A program made the translations under genes and the position numbers. Below are positions 37,585-46,682 of a DNA stretch of 64,000 bases, piece by piece (positions within the stretch are counted from its first letter, which is position 1; each line of letters opens with the position of its first letter). Origin of the DNA: Pseudomonas fluorescens (GTDB lineage Bacteria > Pseudomonadota > Gammaproteobacteria > Pseudomonadales > Pseudomonadaceae); assembly GCF_902498065.1 (NCBI RefSeq), contig NZ_CABVIR010000003.1:310001-374000 (forward strand), in the 5' to 3' direction. The notes beneath the pieces are model-generated. The model was not told the origin of the DNA and did not search any database. It saw only the letters and a list, made by a program, of their open reading frames with translations.

Positions 37585-38226
37585 TCAGGAAACCCAAGGC
37601 GACTTGCGGATGATCTCGACGAAGTTCATCGGCTTGAACCCTGGCTCACTGTCCACCAGCACATCCGCATTCACCGTACCGAACGTGGTGTCCGGCTTGT
37701 GTTTGAAGCCGTTGGCGAACGCACACAAAATGCATTCCTTGAACCCTTCACCCCGTGGATGCGCATGCACCACCGCCTCACGCTGCACGGTGGGGAACGC
37801 GGCGTAGTCGATACCCAGCACGTCCATTTCAACCCCGGCGGTGACCAGCGCGACGTTAGGGCGCAGGTGTTGCGGCACGCCCGGAGTGGTGTGCAGGGCA
37901 ATCGACAACCACACCTGCTCGACATCGTCGTCGCTGAGTCCATAAGGTTTGAGAAACGCTTTGGCGGCATTGGCGCTATCGACTTCGAAGCGCTCTTCAT
38001 CCGTGCGATGACCTTCCACCAGACCCAGGTCATGGAACATCGCGCCGACGTACAACAGCTCCGGGTTGTAGGCCAGTTGCTTGCGTTCGCCGCTCAACGC
38101 GCCGAATAGAAACACCCGGCGCGAGTGGTGGTAAAGCAGGTCGGATTCGACGTCGCGAATGTATTCCGTGGTGGCCCGGGCCAGTGCGCTGTCAGGGATT
38201 TTGATACCGGCGATGGTGCTGCTCAT
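37585..38226 (-). CDS. HD-domain hydrolase, cyanamide hydratase-like
   Basis: A 213-residue metal-dependent HD protein. The N-terminal part has YHHSRRVFLFG (first metal histidine at about 33-34) and the HD pair is H65-D66 in MFHDLGLVEGH. The later block ALHTTPGVP and CAFANGFKHKPDTTFGTVNADVL resembles the cyanamide hydratase (Cah/DDI2) group of HD proteins, though substrate cannot be assigned. The start is ATG 38226 after GAGGA. It is divergent from a GlxA-type regulator across 238 bp. Confidence 0.8.
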   Translation of the reverse strand: MSSTIAGIKIPDSALARATTEYIRDVESDLLYHHSRRVFLFGALSGERKQLAYNPELLYVGAMFHDLGLVEGHRTDEERFEVDSANAAKAFLKPYGLSDDDVEQVWLSIALHTTPGVPQHLRPNVALVTAGVEMDVLGIDYAAFPTVQREAVVHAHPRGEGFKECILCAFANGFKHKPDTTFGTVNADVLVDSEPGFKPMNFVEIIRKSPWVS

Positions 38227-38396
38227 GGTGCTGTCCTCATGGGGAACGCCGTGGCGGCGCTGATGAAACAAGTCTGTTCCCCACCGCAAAACCGGACAAT
38301 CGATCCATGGCTGCAATCCTTGCCAATGAGCATGCATATCGCGCCAACCTCGCTTGTTGGGCGTGGATTGGCTACGGTTGGAGTCCTGCGCACACC

Positions 38397-38424
38397 TGTA
38401 GGAGCCAGCAAGCTGGCTCCTACA
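38397..38424. repeat. single REP-like palindrome
   Basis: GTAGGAGCCAGC / GCTGGCTCCTAC is a perfect 12-bp stem with a 2-base centre. It is a solitary REP of the CAG class with a CTCCTAC flank, directly upstream of the GlxA-type gene. Confidence 0.75.
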
Positions 38425-38464
38425 AAGGTTGCGTGCATTCGGTGTCATTGAGGGCGTTCTTGCC

Positions 38465-39430
38465 ATGAGTAAAACCGTTGCCATCGTGGTCTTCGCCGGC
38501 GTTCAGTCCCTGGATGTCACCGGCCCCATGGATGTGTTTTCCGAGGCCAATCGTTTCCTGGCACCGGAAGATCACTATCGGCTGGAGGTGATTGGCGTCG
38601 AACGTGGAGTGATGCCCTGTTCCAACGGTTTGTCGCTCAACGCCCATCGGCATTTCAGCGAGGCGCTGGGGGTGTACGACTTGTTGCTGGTGGCCGGCGG
38701 TCCGCAGCTGCCGTTCATGAATTTCGGCCCTGCCTTCGATGCCTGGCTGCGTGATGCCAGCGCGTTGGCGCAACGATTCGGCTCGATCTGCAACGGTGCG
38801 TTCATGCTCGCCCGAGCAGGATTGCTCGAGGGACGGACGGTGACGACTCATTGGGGCGATGCCGCTGCGCTCGCGGCGTTGTGCCCTTCGACGCGGGTCG
38901 AAGCGGATCGGTTGTACGTGCAGGATGGCGAGCTCTACACCTCGGCCGGGGTCACGGCGGGGATCGATCTGTCGTTGTACTTGTTGGCCCGTGATCATGG
39001 GCCGGAAGTGGCGCTCAGCGTGGCCAAGCGTCTGGTGGTGTTCACGCAGCGCTCGGGCGGGCAATCGCAGTTCAGTCCGTTCCTCACGCCCCACGCCGAG
39101 CCGACGTCGGCGGTGGCGATGGTTCAGCATTACGTGCTGGCCAACCTGACGGGCGACCTGACCATCGCCGACCTGGCTAACGCTGCGAACATGAGCGCCC
39201 GCAACTTTTCCCGGGTGTTTGCCAAAGAGGCGAAAATCACCCCGGCGGAATTCGTCGAGCGGGCGAGGGTGGATGCGGCGCGGGTGATGCTCGAAAGCAC
39301 CGTCGCGCCGTTGAAGACGGTGGCGTATCAGTGCGGGTTTCGCGATGCCCAGCATATGCGCAGCGTGTTCAATCGCCGGTTGGGGGTGACGCCGCAGCAG
39401 TTCAGGTTGAATTTTGCGGCGATGGTTTGA
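38465..39430 (+). CDS. GlxA-type AraC family transcriptional regulator
   Basis: A 321-residue two-domain regulator. The N-terminal DJ-1/PfpI-like domain (residues 1-190) opens VAIVVFAGVQSLDVTGPMDVF and carries a nucleophile-elbow cysteine C109 in FGSICNGAFMLARAGLL. The C-terminal AraC helix-turn-helix (about 215-321) contains LTIADLANAANMSARNFSRVFAKE and VAYQCGFRDAQHMRSVFNRRLGVTPQQFR. Related regulators (CdhR, GbdR, ArgR) sense amines and amino acids. The divergent HD hydrolase is the most likely target. Ligand unknown. Confidence 0.92.
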   Translation: MSKTVAIVVFAGVQSLDVTGPMDVFSEANRFLAPEDHYRLEVIGVERGVMPCSNGLSLNAHRHFSEALGVYDLLLVAGGPQLPFMNFGPAFDAWLRDASALAQRFGSICNGAFMLARAGLLEGRTVTTHWGDAAALAALCPSTRVEADRLYVQDGELYTSAGVTAGIDLSLYLLARDHGPEVALSVAKRLVVFTQRSGGQSQFSPFLTPHAEPTSAVAMVQHYVLANLTGDLTIADLANAANMSARNFSRVFAKEAKITPAEFVERARVDAARVMLESTVAPLKTVAYQCGFRDAQHMRSVFNRRLGVTPQQFRLNFAAMV

Positions 39431-39456
39431 GTCATGCAGTTGTGTTGTTCTCTCGG

Positions 39457-39539
39457 GCCTCATCGCTAGCAGGCTAGCTCCCACAATGGAGCTGCGTGCA
39501 CAGGACCACTGTGGGAGCTAGCCAGCTAGCGATGAGGTC
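39457..39539. repeat. REP pair (REPIN), TAG core class
   Basis: Inverted REPs with cores CTAGCAGGCTAG and CTAGCCAGCTAG and TGTGGGAG flanks. Confidence 0.85.
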
Positions 39540-39557
39540 AGTTCAGTCAGTACAAAT

Positions 39558-41969
39558 CTACTGAGCACTGCGCGCCGGCAACAGCTTCAACGTACTGCGC
39601 GTATTCGCCGACACTTCCTCATCATTGAGATGCGCCTGGAAGTACACCCCTTCGATATACGCTTCCGCCTGATCCTCAAAGTGCCGGTCAAACGGCACAC
39701 CACTCTGGCCCACCGGGTTGACGGTCAGGCTGTGCGCCGGGTCGGCGAAGTCGATCAGGCGTCGGGTCGACGGCCCATAAGTCACCGGCCATGGCGCGGG
39801 GCCGATCTTGGCCGAGAGGTTGTTCGGCACCTCGTGCGTGCCCGGCGCCGCGAACGGCCCGACATTGAAAATCCGGTCCAACGGCTTCTGCTGCCCCAGC
39901 GGATGACCATGGGTCAGCGTGTGCGCCTTTCCCCACTGCCATTGCGTGAAATCCGCACCCAGCGTGCTCTTGAGGTGGGTGAGGCTCGCTTGCCACGCCA
40001 CCTTGACCGTGTCGGCACGGGTTTCCTTGCCGAGGGTGTTGCGGTTGTCCCACCATGGCGAGTCAGCGTTCGCCGCCAGACGCGGCAGCGCAGCGTCGAT
40101 CACCCGAGTCGACAGCAACGTCTCGAAAAAATCGTTGCCCAGTTCATCGTGCATCGTCGCGTCAGCCAGGTTGAACAGGAACTGGTTGAACAGCGTGGCG
40201 CTGGTGGAATCCAGCGGGTAATCGCCGGTCCACTGGGCCAGTTGTTCCACCAGTTTCAGTTCGGCCGGATCGCTCACCACCTCACGCAGCACCGGTAACA
40301 ACGGCGCGAGCAAACGCGGGCCGTAGGCGGTGGTAGTGCCCAGTTGCAGATTCTGGCTGGCCTCCAGATCCCACTTCACGGACTTGTCGCCGAGCTGGCG
40401 ATTGAGCTGCTGACCACGATCGGCGAGGTTGTAGTAACCGGGAATCTCGATGCCGGTCGGCGACACGGGCTGGAAGTTGGCCGAGACAATGTAGCCCCGC
40501 GCCGGGTTCTCTTCCTGCGGGTTGGCGCTGAACGGGTAGAAGCCGTCCTTGTCCGCTTCGGCACTGCTGCCGTCGAGGATGAACCACGGCCGCACACCCG
40601 ACGGACGTTTCGGCAGTTGCGCCGCCGCCCACCAGCCGATGTCGCCCTTGGCGTTGGCCCAGACGATGTTCAGGCCCGGCGCCTGGACCTTGGCGGCGGC
40701 ACTGCGCGCCTTGGCCAGGGTGTCGGCACGGTTGAGCTGGTAGAAGCCTTCAAGGATCGGGTTCTGGCTTTCGAGAAACCCCCACCACATGGCGATGGGT
40801 GTTTTGCCGACGCTGTTGCCCAGCGCATCGTTGACGATCGGCCCGTGCGGCGACTGGCGCAGCAGCAACTTCACCGGCGGCTGACCCTTGACCGCGATCT
40901 GCTGTTCGCTGGTGACCATGTCCACCCACTTGCCGCGATACCAGACCTGGTTGGCGTTGTCCGGGTTGACCTTCTCGGCGATCAGGTCGAGGTCGTCGTT
41001 CTGGAACATGGTGATGCTCCAGCCGAAGTCGCGGTTCATCCCCAGCGAGGCAAAGGGCATCAACGCCTGATAGTGGCCGTAGAGCTCGAAGCCCGGCGCC
41101 GAAAGTTGCGCTTCGTACCACACCGCCGGCGCGGAAAAGCGGATATGCGGATCACCGGCCAGCAGCGGCTTGCCGCTTTTGGTCCGATTGCCCGCGACGA
41201 CCCAGGCGTTGCTGCCCTCGAATTGCGGCAAACCGTTGTCCGCCAGGGCCTGTTCGCTCAGGCGGGCGAGGGCATTGAGGTCTTTCCAGTCGGCGCTGGC
41301 GAGGGGCGGTGGGGTGCTGCTGCGGTTGTTCGCCAGAACGCCTTTGGGCTGCCAGTCGAGATCGAAGACGTTCAGGTACTCGGCGCCCAACTGGTCGCGC
41401 ACGTACGTCAGCAACGGTTCAGTGCGAAACGCCGCGGCAAAACTGTAGGCCATGTAACCGGCGATGCTGATGGTGTCCTGCGCGGTGAACGGGCGCTTTG
41501 GAATGCCCAGGACATCGAATTCCGCAGGTTTTGCATGGCTGTCCTGATACTGGTTGATGCCGTCCAGATAGGCTTGCATGGCAATGAAGGCCGGCGACTG
41601 TTTGTCCATATTCGCCAGGTAGGTTTCGGCGCGCTCGCGAATGCGCAGGCTGCGCATCAGTTTGTCGGTGTCGAGCAGTTTCGGGCCCAGTACTTCGGCC
41701 AGTTCCCCGCGGGCGAGGCGGCGCAGGACTTCCATCTGGAACAGCCGATCCTGGGCGTGCACATAGCCGAGGGCGCGGTACAGGTCGGTTTCGTTTTCGG
41801 CGCGGATGTGCGGGATGCCGCGCTCGTCGTAACGGACGGTGACGGAGCCTTGCAGGTGTTGCAGTTCAACCATGCCCTGGCGTGTCGGCTGCTTGCTGTA
41901 GACGTACCAGCCGGCGCCGGCGGCGAGCACGACAATCAGCAGAGCAAGCGCAGTCAGGAGACGTTTCAT
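39558..41969 (-). CDS. hacB: penicillin acylase family protein, probable AHL acylase
   Basis: An 803-residue Ntn-hydrolase. An N-terminal signal or membrane anchor (residues 1-24) is followed by the alpha chain, a spacer, and the beta chain that should begin at S253 in FEG|SNAWVVAGNRTKSGKP. Self-cleavage before this serine would create the active nucleophile. Conserved beta-chain blocks LLAGDPHIRFSAPAVWYE and MNRDFGWSITMFQNDDLD are present. In P. aeruginosa the acylase HacB (PA0305) directly follows the spu genes, matching the position here, so the role in acyl-homoserine-lactone turnover is likely but not certain. Expected in the periplasm. Confidence 0.85.
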   Translation of the reverse strand: MKRLLTALALLIVVLAAGAGWYVYSKQPTRQGMVELQHLQGSVTVRYDERGIPHIRAENETDLYRALGYVHAQDRLFQMEVLRRLARGELAEVLGPKLLDTDKLMRSLRIRERAETYLANMDKQSPAFIAMQAYLDGINQYQDSHAKPAEFDVLGIPKRPFTAQDTISIAGYMAYSFAAAFRTEPLLTYVRDQLGAEYLNVFDLDWQPKGVLANNRSSTPPPLASADWKDLNALARLSEQALADNGLPQFEGSNAWVVAGNRTKSGKPLLAGDPHIRFSAPAVWYEAQLSAPGFELYGHYQALMPFASLGMNRDFGWSITMFQNDDLDLIAEKVNPDNANQVWYRGKWVDMVTSEQQIAVKGQPPVKLLLRQSPHGPIVNDALGNSVGKTPIAMWWGFLESQNPILEGFYQLNRADTLAKARSAAAKVQAPGLNIVWANAKGDIGWWAAAQLPKRPSGVRPWFILDGSSAEADKDGFYPFSANPQEENPARGYIVSANFQPVSPTGIEIPGYYNLADRGQQLNRQLGDKSVKWDLEASQNLQLGTTTAYGPRLLAPLLPVLREVVSDPAELKLVEQLAQWTGDYPLDSTSATLFNQFLFNLADATMHDELGNDFFETLLSTRVIDAALPRLAANADSPWWDNRNTLGKETRADTVKVAWQASLTHLKSTLGADFTQWQWGKAHTLTHGHPLGQQKPLDRIFNVGPFAAPGTHEVPNNLSAKIGPAPWPVTYGPSTRRLIDFADPAHSLTVNPVGQSGVPFDRHFEDQAEAYIEGVYFQAHLNDEEVSANTRSTLKLLPARSAQ

Positions 41970-42083
41970 GGAGATTCCTTGTTCTTGTTATGAGTGGCAG
42001 CAATTCCCTGGCGTCACTGTTTAACACGAGCCGCCACATCGGCCCATCACCCGTAGGAGGGATTCTTGTTGCCGTGTTTGTCC

Positions 42084-42665
42084 CTACTTCGTCGTATCGA
42101 CCGGCCACGGGCAGTAACACCCGACCGCCAATGTGTGCGTGGCATTCACCGCGCGCCCCGCGTTTAACGCTTGCAGGATAGGCTCGATAAAGCTGTTGTT
42201 CGAATTGCAGGTCAGGCCTTCGCTGTAAGGGCCGAAGTAGGCGAGTTTGCCGCTGCGGTCCCAGATCGCCACGGCCGGGCTGGCGGGGATTTGTTCCGAG
42301 CCTGGGAGGACGCTGATGGTTTTCAGGCTGCTCAGGGTGCTCGGCAACTGGCCGTGGCTGCCGGGTTTTTGTACCGCATAAAACTCGACGCCCTGCGGCC
42401 CGTACTGCTCGACCAGTTCGCTCAGGTGTTGCTGATTGCCGACGTTGCACGGGCAGGCCGGGTCCCAGAAATGCACCAGGCGAATGGCGCCGGGGCTGGC
42501 GAGGTTGTCGGGCAGGTGCAATGGGTCGCCGGAAAACACCGCCGTGTGCTCGCTGAACGCCCGCAGGTAGCGTCCTTGAAACCAGTCGTAAGCGGCCCAC
42601 AAAACACCGGCGCACACGAGGGTGAGCAGGCAGGCAAGCAGTGGGGTGCGGTAGGGCGAACGCAT
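42084..42665 (-). CDS. membrane-anchored thioredoxin-like protein (DUF6436-like)
   Basis: A 193-residue protein with one N-terminal membrane helix (RTPLLACLLTLVCAGVLWAAYDWF) and a periplasmic domain. A short thioredoxin-like strand and cysteine pair, VHFWDPACPCNVGNQQHL, lies near residue 72, but the motif is CPC rather than CxxC. Two further cysteines (GLTCNSN and GCYCPW) occur near the end. Redox activity is plausible but unproven. The start is ATG 42665 with a GAGGA site. It precedes the acylase gene on the same strand, 114 bp apart. Confidence 0.7.
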   Translation of the reverse strand: MRSPYRTPLLACLLTLVCAGVLWAAYDWFQGRYLRAFSEHTAVFSGDPLHLPDNLASPGAIRLVHFWDPACPCNVGNQQHLSELVEQYGPQGVEFYAVQKPGSHGQLPSTLSSLKTISVLPGSEQIPASPAVAIWDRSGKLAYFGPYSEGLTCNSNNSFIEPILQALNAGRAVNATHTLAVGCYCPWPVDTTK

Positions 42666-42762
42666 GGGTGTCGATCCTCGAAGGTCGCCCAGCTTGCCAT
42701 GCTTGCCGCGACAGATGAATATCGCAGGCTTACAAAGTCCGCTTCGTGCTCTGGAATTGCCC

Positions 42763-43710
42763 ATGTCTGCCACTTTCGCCCCTGATCATTTGCGTGCCAG
42801 CCTGCGGCCTTTGGCCGAGTGGCAGCCGCTGTCCGTGGAGGCGCAGGCGTATCAGCGGTTCTACGGTCTGGATTTTCCGGCGCGTCAGCTACGCAGAGGC
42901 CTTGGACGTTTTGAGGTGGATGCTTATGACGTGGTCAGCCAGGTGTGGTGGCCGGAGCGGGCAAAGGCGACGTTGTTCGTGTTTCACGGTTTCTACGATC
43001 ACACCGGGCTTTACCGGCATGTGATCGAGTGGGCGCTGGATCAGGATTTTGCGGTGATCGCCTGCGACTTGCCGGGGCATGGTCTGTCCAGCGGCGAACG
43101 GGCGAGCATCAAGGATTTCGCGGAGTATCAGGACACGCTGCAAGGGTTGTTCGCCGAGGCGAAATCCCTCGATCTGCCGCAGCCGTGGCACCTGTGCGGG
43201 CAGAGCACCGGTGGCGCCATCGTGATCGACCATGTGCTCTACGCCGGGACGAGCAGTCCGGCACAGGGTCAGGTGATCCTGTTGTCGCCGCTGGTGAGGC
43301 CGCGGGCCTGGGGCTGGTCACAGCTCAGTTATTACCTGCTCAGGCCGTTCGTCAAAGCCATCGCCCGACGCTTCAGCGAAAACTCCAACGACCCGGATTT
43401 CCTGCCGTTCCTGCAAGCCGACCCGCTGCAACCGTTGCGCTTGCCCACGGCTTGGGTCGGCGCGCTGGCGCGCTGGATCAAACGCATCGAAGCCGCGCCG
43501 GACAGCACTCGGCGGCCACTGATCGTGCAAGGGCAGGCAGACATGACAGTGGATTGGCAGCACAACCTTGAGGTGTTGAAAGCCAAGTTCGATCGGCCGC
43601 AAGTGTTGATGTTGCCTGAGGCGCGGCATCATTTGGCGAATGAGACCGTGGCGTTACGCGGGGAGTATTTCGGGTTTTTGAGCAAGCGGATCAAAGGCCG
43701 GAATCTTTAG
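42763..43710 (+). CDS. alpha/beta hydrolase, lysophospholipase/monoglyceride lipase type
   Basis: A 315-residue serine hydrolase. The oxyanion-hole motif is FVFHGFYDHTGLYRHV, the nucleophile elbow is CGQSTGGAIV (serine near 145), the acid lies in VQGQADMTVDW and the histidine in LPEARHHLANE. This is the Hydrolase_4 (PldB/monoglyceride lipase) pattern. No signal peptide is seen, so it is probably cytoplasmic. The start at 42763 has a weak ribosome site. It is divergent from the thioredoxin-like gene. Confidence 0.88.
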   Translation: MSATFAPDHLRASLRPLAEWQPLSVEAQAYQRFYGLDFPARQLRRGLGRFEVDAYDVVSQVWWPERAKATLFVFHGFYDHTGLYRHVIEWALDQDFAVIACDLPGHGLSSGERASIKDFAEYQDTLQGLFAEAKSLDLPQPWHLCGQSTGGAIVIDHVLYAGTSSPAQGQVILLSPLVRPRAWGWSQLSYYLLRPFVKAIARRFSENSNDPDFLPFLQADPLQPLRLPTAWVGALARWIKRIEAAPDSTRRPLIVQGQADMTVDWQHNLEVLKAKFDRPQVLMLPEARHHLANETVALRGEYFGFLSKRIKGRNL

Positions 43711-43720
43711 CGAGTTTTCG

Positions 43721-43823
43721 GGCCTCATCGCGAGCAGGCTCGCTCCCACAGTGATTGGTGTTATGCCACCATTTTGTGATCGATACAAAACCTGTGGGAG
43801 CGAGCCTGCTCGCGATGAAGGCC
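43721..43823. repeat. REP pair (REPIN), GAG core class
   Basis: Inverted REPs GAGCAGGCTC and GAGCCTGCTC between two converging genes, with an AT-rich centre without the usual inner palindrome. Confidence 0.87.
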
Positions 43824-43839
43824 TATCTGACGCCGAAGA

Positions 43840-44592
43840 TTACTGGCTAGGATTCGAAGGATTCTGCCCCACCGCCAACCCCGCCCGAATCGCTGCCAGC
43901 GCCGCCTGGTAATACGCCTTGCCTTCCGCCGACTCGGCAAAGGTAGCAAACTCCTCAAGCTCGTTATCCGACAGGTCGCGATAGACATACAACAAGGTGT
44001 TGTTGAGGTCGCTGCCGATCTGGTCCATCAAGCGCTGACGCTGACCGTTCAACAACCCCTGCGCCTGACCGCCACCGAGCAGGCCGGGGATCATCGAGCT
44101 CAGGCTGTCGGCCGCGACACCGGCAATCGCCAGGCTGACTTCCGCGCCGGCCTCGCGCGCGGGCAAGGCCTGGGCGAGGTGGCCGATGATCAGCGTACGG
44201 CTGTCGCTGGCCTCAATCTTCGGCAGGCCTTTGGCGTTCTTCGCCAACTGATCACGACGGGTTGCCAGCAACTCGGCAGCCACGATTTTCTTGCCCAGCG
44301 GCGACTGGAAGAAGGTTAGTGCAGGCTTCGGATCGGCGAGGGTTTTACGCAGTTGCGCTTCGGCGCGCTGGTCCACCGCTTGCGGGGCAAAGCGCTGATT
44401 GCTGTTGTTCACCAGCGCCTGGAACACGGCGGGTGGCAGACTGTTCTGGTAACGCTGTTGAGCGGCTGAAAGGGCATCGCTGAAATGCGCGCGTTGTTCT
44501 GGCCAGCCGGCGACCTTGTACAACTGGTCGTGGCCGTCTGCCCAAGCGGGCAAAACGCAGAACATCAGCAGTGAGAAAAGCAAACGGCGCAT
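43840..44592 (-). CDS. exported protein of unknown function (DUF2059-like)
   Basis: A 250-residue secreted protein. Signal peptide MRRLLFSLLMFCVLPAWA, then an all-helical body. The end (LLYVYRDLSDNELEEFATFAESAEGKAYYQAALAAIRAG) is the helix-turn pattern seen in DUF2059 proteins, where the segment 'Y-x-x-x-F/L-S-x-x-E-L' recurs. The start is ATG 44592 after CAGGAG; a longer frame runs into unrelated sequence. It is divergent from the 2OG oxygenase gene. No function can be assigned. Confidence 0.72.
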   Translation of the reverse strand: MRRLLFSLLMFCVLPAWADGHDQLYKVAGWPEQRAHFSDALSAAQQRYQNSLPPAVFQALVNNSNQRFAPQAVDQRAEAQLRKTLADPKPALTFFQSPLGKKIVAAELLATRRDQLAKNAKGLPKIEASDSRTLIIGHLAQALPAREAGAEVSLAIAGVAADSLSSMIPGLLGGGQAQGLLNGQRQRLMDQIGSDLNNTLLYVYRDLSDNELEEFATFAESAEGKAYYQAALAAIRAGLAVGQNPSNPSQ

Positions 44593-44700
44593 AGGGACTC
44601 CTGTCAGCAGGCGACTATTCTCCGTGCGGCATACGGACTTGTCGAGAATTCGTATCAAGCCGCCGCGTGGCTCTGTCGGATTTTCCGGCACAGGAATACT

Positions 44701-45333
44701 ATGCGCGCCATGCCAATACCCTCTGATCACCCGCTGCTGTTACGTATCGTCGACGACCTGGCTGAACACGGCTGGTCGCAGCAGAATATTTTCCTGCCTT
44801 TGGGTCTGACCCAAGAACTGGCGGCTGAGTGCCGTAAACGTGCTGCCGAGGGTGAATTGGCCCCGGCCGCCGTGGGGCGCGGGCCGACATCGGAGATTCG
44901 CGAGGGGATTCGCGGTGACCGAATCCAGTGGATCGAACCGGGTCAGGCTCTGGCGTGCGACAGCTATCTGCAGCTGATGGACAGCCTGCGCGAGGCGATG
45001 AATCGCGGGTTGTATTTGGGCCTTGAAGACTTCGAAAGCCATTTCGCGCTGTACCCGCCCGGCGCTTTCTACCTCAAGCATGTCGACCGCTTCCGCGACG
45101 ATGATCGACGCATGGTCTCGGCGGTGGTTTACCTCAACGACGCCTGGCTGCCGGAACACGGCGGTCAGTTGCGCATGTACCTCAAGGAAGGCGTCGAATA
45201 CGATGTGGTGCCCACCGGCGGATGCCTGGTGGTGTTCCTGTCGGGCGAAGTGCCCCACGAAGTCCTGCCCGCGACGCGGGATCGCCTGTCGTTGACCGGC
45301 TGGTTCCGGCGCCGTGGCAACGAGCCGTTCTGA
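44701..45333 (+). CDS. 2-oxoglutarate/Fe(II)-dependent oxygenase
   Basis: A 210-residue dioxygenase with the complete iron and co-substrate set: H127 and D129 in KHVDRFRDD, H186 in EVPHEVLP and R195 in TRDRLSLTGWF. These form the HxD...H...R facial triad and 2-oxoglutarate arginine of the prolyl-4-hydroxylase (P4Hc) fold. The RLSLTGWFRRR ending is typical of bacterial EGLN/PHD-like members that hydroxylate a protein target such as EF-Tu. Target here is unknown. The DUF523 gene follows after 2 bp, suggesting an operon. Confidence 0.9.
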   Translation: MRAMPIPSDHPLLLRIVDDLAEHGWSQQNIFLPLGLTQELAAECRKRAAEGELAPAAVGRGPTSEIREGIRGDRIQWIEPGQALACDSYLQLMDSLREAMNRGLYLGLEDFESHFALYPPGAFYLKHVDRFRDDDRRMVSAVVYLNDAWLPEHGGQLRMYLKEGVEYDVVPTGGCLVVFLSGEVPHEVLPATRDRLSLTGWFRRRGNEPF

Positions 45334-45335
45334 TC

Positions 45336-45821
45336 ATGCAGAAAATTCTGGTAAGCCGCTGCCTGCTCGGCCATCGCGTGCGTTACGACGGCGGGGCCAG
45401 CGGGCCGTTCGATCAGCTTCAACAGTGGCTCGACGAAGGTCGGGTCGTGCCGTTGTGTCCGGAAGTTGCCGGTGGCTTGCCGACGCCACGCGCGGCGGCG
45501 GAAATCCCGGGCGGGCAGGGTGGTGAAGTGCTGGAGGGGCAGGCCGCGGTGATCACCACCGACGGCGAGGATGTCAGCGCGCAGTTTCTTTCGGGGGCTT
45601 TTCAGGCGCTGGAGCTGGTGCAGAAACACGACATCCGCATCGCCGTGCTCAAGGCCAACAGCCCATCCTGCGGCAACCTGTTGACCTATGACGGCACGTT
45701 CAGTGGTGTGAAGGTCAGCGGTGAAGGCGTGACAGCGGCGTTGCTCAAGCGCCATGGTGTGCAAGTTTTCAGCGAACTGGAGTTGCCTCAAGCGGCGGCA
45801 GCGCTGACAACCCTGGACTAA
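45336..45821 (+). CDS. DUF523 family protein
   Basis: A 161-residue protein of the DUF523 family. Conserved cysteines and motifs: VSRCLLGHRVRYDG at the start, CPEVAGGLPTPR near residue 47, and LKANSPSCG near 110. The three Cys positions resemble an iron-sulfur or thiol site. The start is ATG 45336, only two bases after the 2OG oxygenase stop, so the two are co-transcribed. Function unknown; recent work on some DUF523 proteins links them to 2-thiouracil desulfidation, which I cannot test here. Confidence 0.85.
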   Translation: MQKILVSRCLLGHRVRYDGGASGPFDQLQQWLDEGRVVPLCPEVAGGLPTPRAAAEIPGGQGGEVLEGQAAVITTDGEDVSAQFLSGAFQALELVQKHDIRIAVLKANSPSCGNLLTYDGTFSGVKVSGEGVTAALLKRHGVQVFSELELPQAAAALTTLD

Positions 45822-45838
45822 CGCCCGTCACAAAACCA

Positions 45839-45931
45839 ATGTGGGAGCGGGCTTGCCCGCGATGAGGCCATAACATCCAACATCAATGTTGAATGTAAGA
45901 CCGCCATCGCGGGCAAGCCCGCTCCCACAGG
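45839..45931. repeat. REP pair (REPIN), GGG core class
   Basis: Inverted REPs GGGCTTGCCC and GGGCAAGCCC with the inner palindrome CAACATCAATGTTG. Confidence 0.87.
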
Positions 45932-45959
45932 TTTTTTGTCACTTCAGGTTATGAGTGAG

Positions 45960-46547
45960 TCAGGGGTTCGGCGCTACGCTCGTTTCCGCCTCGAACCATT
46001 TTTTCTCCAATGCCTCCAGCCGCCCATCGGCCTTGATCCGCTGCAATGCATTCTCCAGGCTGGCATGAAACGCCGGGTTGCCCTTCTGAAACGGAATTGC
46101 CAGGTTCTCGGCCGGGGCTGCTTTGGGCTTTTCTTCCGTCAGCGACTGCACCAACAGGATGGAGCGTGGCGGCTCGTCTTTCTGCGCGATCAAATGCGCA
46201 TCGGTGTGAAGGTAAGGTTCGCTGAAGTCGAAACGATCCTTGAGCGCCGGGGTCTCTGTTATGTGATTGATGGCGATGTCGTACTTGCCGCTTTCAACGC
46301 CGGTCAACAGATCGCTGGAGTCGGTCACGACAAAGTCGGCCCGCACATCCAGTTCATTGGCCAGCAGTTGACCCAACTCGACTTCGAAGCCACTGAGTTG
46401 GCCGTCGTCCTTGAAATTGAAGGGCGGTGTATTAGCCTCAAGGGCAATGCGCAATTCGCCGCGGTCGTTTACATCGTCAATCAGTTCGGCATGAGCCAAA
46501 GGGCTCAAAAGGGGTAGCAGACAGATCAGGCCAGGCAAAAAGCGCAT
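45960..46547 (-). CDS. short amino-acid-type periplasmic solute-binding protein
   Basis: A 195-residue exported protein of the SBP_bac_3 family, shorter than the usual 240-270. Signal peptide ends PLAHA|ELIDDVNDRGELRIALEANTPPFNF. Lobe I is complete through GKYDIAINHITETPALKDRFDFSEPYL. The part of lobe II that normally follows (DLKGKKVGVQxGT...) is missing: the chain passes from HLIAQKDEPPRSIL straight to AIPFQKGNPAFHASLENALQRIKADGRLEALEKKWF. It may be a shortened sensor or a decayed protein. Strong AAGGAG site; start ATG 46547. Confidence 0.75.
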   Translation of the reverse strand: MRFLPGLICLLPLLSPLAHAELIDDVNDRGELRIALEANTPPFNFKDDGQLSGFEVELGQLLANELDVRADFVVTDSSDLLTGVESGKYDIAINHITETPALKDRFDFSEPYLHTDAHLIAQKDEPPRSILLVQSLTEEKPKAAPAENLAIPFQKGNPAFHASLENALQRIKADGRLEALEKKWFEAETSVAPNP

Positions 46548-46682
46548 GGTCACTCCTTTGAATACATTTATCGCGATGCGCTGGTTCAGGCTCGCTTTGC
46601 TATGGTTGTCGGTGCCTTCGACAACGAAAGGCCGTGAAGTTGTCATGGCTACGCGGATTTTACGAAAAAACTGGAGAAGAGA

